Below, one piece after another: positions 62,207 through 64,000 of a stretch of DNA of 64,000 nucleotides. Source of the stretch: JAVBLU01 sp031553225 (GTDB taxonomy: Bacteria; Bacillota; Clostridia; Christensenellales; UBA1750); contig JAVBLU010000016.1 in assembly GCA_031553225.1 (NCBI GenBank), positions 105,465 to 169,464 of the forward strand, read 5' to 3'. How positions within the stretch are numbered: position 1 is the first letter of the stretch; the number at the start of each line of letters is the position of its first letter. The position numbers and the translations under genes are program-made. The notes below the pieces were generated by a model. That model saw nothing but the letters and a program-made list of their open reading frames with translations, was not told where the DNA came from and searched no databases.

Positions 62207-63166
62207 ATGGACGAGAGCGGGCGCAAAGTGGGCATCGTAGGCGCGGGGTACGTGGGCGCGACCACGGCGTACACCCTGCTGCTTTCCGGGCTTGCCAGCG
62301 AGCTGGCGCTGGTGGACATAAGCCGCGACAAGGCCGAGGGCGAGGCCATGGACCTGCGCCACGGCATCCCCTTGTGTCCTCCGGCGGACATCCGCGTGGG
62401 CGGGTACGAGGAGCTGGCGGGGGCGGACATCGTGGTGCTTACGGCCGGCGTATCGCAAAAGCCGGGCGAGACGCGCATCGACCTTCTGCGCCGCAACGTG
62501 GCGGTGTTCGAGGCCATCGTGCCGCAGGTGGTGAGGCACGCGCCCGGGGCGCTGCTGCTTGTGGTGACCAACCCAGTGGACATTCTGACCCATGAGACGC
62601 TGCGCATCAGCGGTTACCCCCGCCAGAGGGTGATCGGCTCGGGAACGGTGCTGGACACCTCGCGCCTGCGCTATCTCCTCTCCCAGCACACGGGCATCGA
62701 CGCGCGCAACGTGCACGCCTATGTGCTGGGCGAGCACGGCGACACCGAGCTTGTGGCCTGGAGCCAGGCGACCATCGCCGGGATGCCGCTTGAGGCGTAC
62801 TGCCGCGCATGCGGGGCGTGCGCGCGAAAGCTGGACGACGTGGCGCGCGCCGACTTCGACGAACAGGTGCGCTCCGCGGGCTACGAGATCATCCGCCGCA
62901 AGGGCGCGACGTACTACGCCGTGGCGCTGGCCGTGCGGCGCATCGTGGAAGCCATCCTGCGCGACGAGCGCTCCATCCTCACCGTCTCCACGGCCGTTGA
63001 AGGGCTGTATGGTCTGCCGGACGTGTGCTTGTCGGTGCCGTGCATCGTGGGCGCGGGCGGCGTGGTGCGCCCGCTGCAGATCCCCCTCACGGGCGCCGAG
63101 CTGGAGAAACTAGCCAGAAGCGCCGCGGCGCTTGGGCAAGCGCTGCGGGATGTGCGCGGCGCGTGA
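62207..63166 (+). CDS. ldh: L-lactate dehydrogenase
   Basis: The enzyme reduces pyruvate with NADH. The 319-residue protein has the Rossmann loop GIVGAGYVG, the Asp of ALVDI for NADH, Gln84 and Arg90 in SQKPGETR, VTNPVDI and the catalytic His177 in GEHGD. Gln84 is the residue that favours lactate over malate dehydrogenase activity. GGAGGCGG precedes ATG 62207. It is convergent with the SpoIID gene. Confidence 0.92.
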   Translation: MDESGRKVGIVGAGYVGATTAYTLLLSGLASELALVDISRDKAEGEAMDLRHGIPLCPPADIRVGGYEELAGADIVVLTAGVSQKPGETRIDLLRRNVAVFEAIVPQVVRHAPGALLLVVTNPVDILTHETLRISGYPRQRVIGSGTVLDTSRLRYLLSQHTGIDARNVHAYVLGEHGDTELVAWSQATIAGMPLEAYCRACGACARKLDDVARADFDEQVRSAGYEIIRRKGATYYAVALAVRRIVEAILRDERSILTVSTAVEGLYGLPDVCLSVPCIVGAGGVVRPLQIPLTGAELEKLARSAAALGQALRDVRGA

Positions 63167-63182
63167 GGCCGGCCCGCTCTTT

Positions 63183-64000
63183 CTATCGCTTCATGTCCGG
63201 CCGGAACGCCTCCACGGCCGTGCCCTGGTAGTAGTGCGCTAGGATGTCCCGGTAGGTTGACCCGTTTAGCGCCATGGCGTTTGCGCCGGTTTGGCTCATG
63301 CCCACGCCGTGCCCGTACCCTATGGTGTGAAAGGTGAGCGAGGAGCGGGAGAACCCTACCGTAAAATTGGCCGAGTTCAGCTGGAACAGCTTGCGCGCCG
63401 CCGTTCCGGCGATGGTGGTCGCCCCCAGACGCAGCTCGTCCACCCGCCCGGCCGATGTGCGGGAGAGCACCCGGACGGACTGCTCCAGCGTTTTGGCGCT
63501 TACCTTGGCGGCCGGATACTGCCGGTTGATCAGCTTGGCGGCCGCGTCCAGGCTGAGGGTTACGTCCGCCTCAAATTTGGGCGCGCCCTCCTCGCCGGGC
63601 GAGAGAACCGGGCGCAGGTACGGCTCGTCGATGGCGAACACCGTGCGGCTGTCCTCGGTCATACCGCCGCTCGTGGCGTGATAGAACACCTCGATGAGCC
63701 GTCCGTCGTAGGTGATCACCTGCCCGGCCGTGGAGGATACCGCATCGCGCAGCTTCTGCTGCACGTCGCGGGGCATCGCCGCAATCTGGCCGGGCGAGCG
63801 GAAGGCCTGGCAGTGCCCGGAGTCCGTGCACACGTCCGCGCCCTTATGCCGGGAATCGCCCTTGCCGCCAAACGCCGCCGCCTTGTACAGGCACAGCGTG
63901 CGCGCCGCCACGGCCTGCGCGCGCAGAGCCTCGGCGTTAAAGCTGGCGGGCGTTTCGCCCGCCACCACGCAAAACACGTATTCCTCCAGATCCATGGGCA
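63183..64000 (-). CDS. SpoIID/LytB-domain protein, 5-prime part missing
   Basis: SpoIID is a peptidoglycan lytic transglycosylase needed for forespore engulfment. The visible ~270 residues include LEEYVFCVVAGETPASFNAEALRAQ shortened here to its core (AEALRAQAVAARTL), YHATSGGMTEDS, DEPYLRPVLSPGEE and the C-terminal GYGHGVGMSQTGANAMA. In full-length proteins a signal peptide and about 60-100 residues precede the first block, so the true start lies right of the window. The ATG near 63995 is probably internal. Confidence 0.9.
   Translation of the reverse strand, partial: PMDLEEYVFCVVAGETPASFNAEALRAQAVAARTLCLYKAAAFGGKGDSRHKGADVCTDSGHCQAFRSPGQIAAMPRDVQQKLRDAVSSTAGQVITYDGRLIEVFYHATSGGMTEDSRTVFAIDEPYLRPVLSPGEEGAPKFEADVTLSLDAAAKLINRQYPAAKVSAKTLEQSVRVLSRTSAGRVDELRLGATTIAGTAARKLFQLNSANFTVGFSRSSLTFHTIGYGHGVGMSQTGANAMALNGSTYRDILAHYYQGTAVEAFRPDMKR

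Overview
The window is a GC-rich stretch of chromosome from what looks like an anaerobic member of the Bacillota (class Clostridia). The ribosomal/RNA polymerase cluster runs straight into ECF-transporter ATPases. There is a FabT-type MarR regulator heading a fab/acc operon, an electron-bifurcating-type [FeFe] hydrogenase operon, SpoIID, a CwlD-like amidase, ScpA/ScpB and glycan-degrading enzymes (GH29, GH78). A gut Clostridia lineage such as Christensenellales is my guess from overall character and is not proven by the sequence.

Layout. 1-4.8 kb: end of the rpsM-rpsK-rpsD-rpoA-rplQ operon, then ecfA1-ecfA2. 4.8-8.8 kb: a nucleotidyltransferase-like protein, a DUF368 lipid-carrier transporter, a solute-binding lipoprotein and a two-gene DUF6530/GIY-YIG-like operon behind a clear promoter-operator. 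9-19.4 kb: ten tightly packed phage-type genes (small and large terminase, portal, scaffold, N4-gp56 capsid, connector, tail and fibre-like genes) with no integrase, replication or regulatory gene. 19.7-20.9 kb: an amidase and a 0.5-kb non-coding region with four DnaA-box-like 9-mers. 20.9-25.9 kb: five-gene hydrogenase operon. 26-32 kb: a frameshifted serine hydrolase, GH29 fucosidase with a sensor kinase, an Old Yellow Enzyme relative and an MFS protein. 32-44.5 kb: murA, VOC protein, M50 peptidase-scpA-scpB, GH78 rhamnosidase with an ABC-F ATPase, an nfeD-floA-hypothetical-LytTR operon and a YpmS-like protein. 44.6-53.1 kb: fabT-fabH-fabD-fabG-fabF-accB-fabZ-accC-accD-accA behind a consensus promoter, without acpP or an enoyl reductase. 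53.4-64 kb: NAD synthetase with a decayed glutaminase domain, MFS and MATE exporters, proA, an ECF sigma factor with a WG-repeat membrane partner, a lone fumarase-type beta subunit, L-lactate dehydrogenase and SpoIID (cut by the window end).

The most unusual items are the minimal phage-derived particle cassette, a dispersed intergenic element (four copies) whose long hairpins vary in stem sequence but keep a nine-base A-rich loop, the NadE protein without glutaminase residues, and the DnaA-box cluster. Many genes use GTG or TTG starts, and I chose starts by Shine-Dalgarno spacing. I saw no tRNA, rRNA or CRISPR array.
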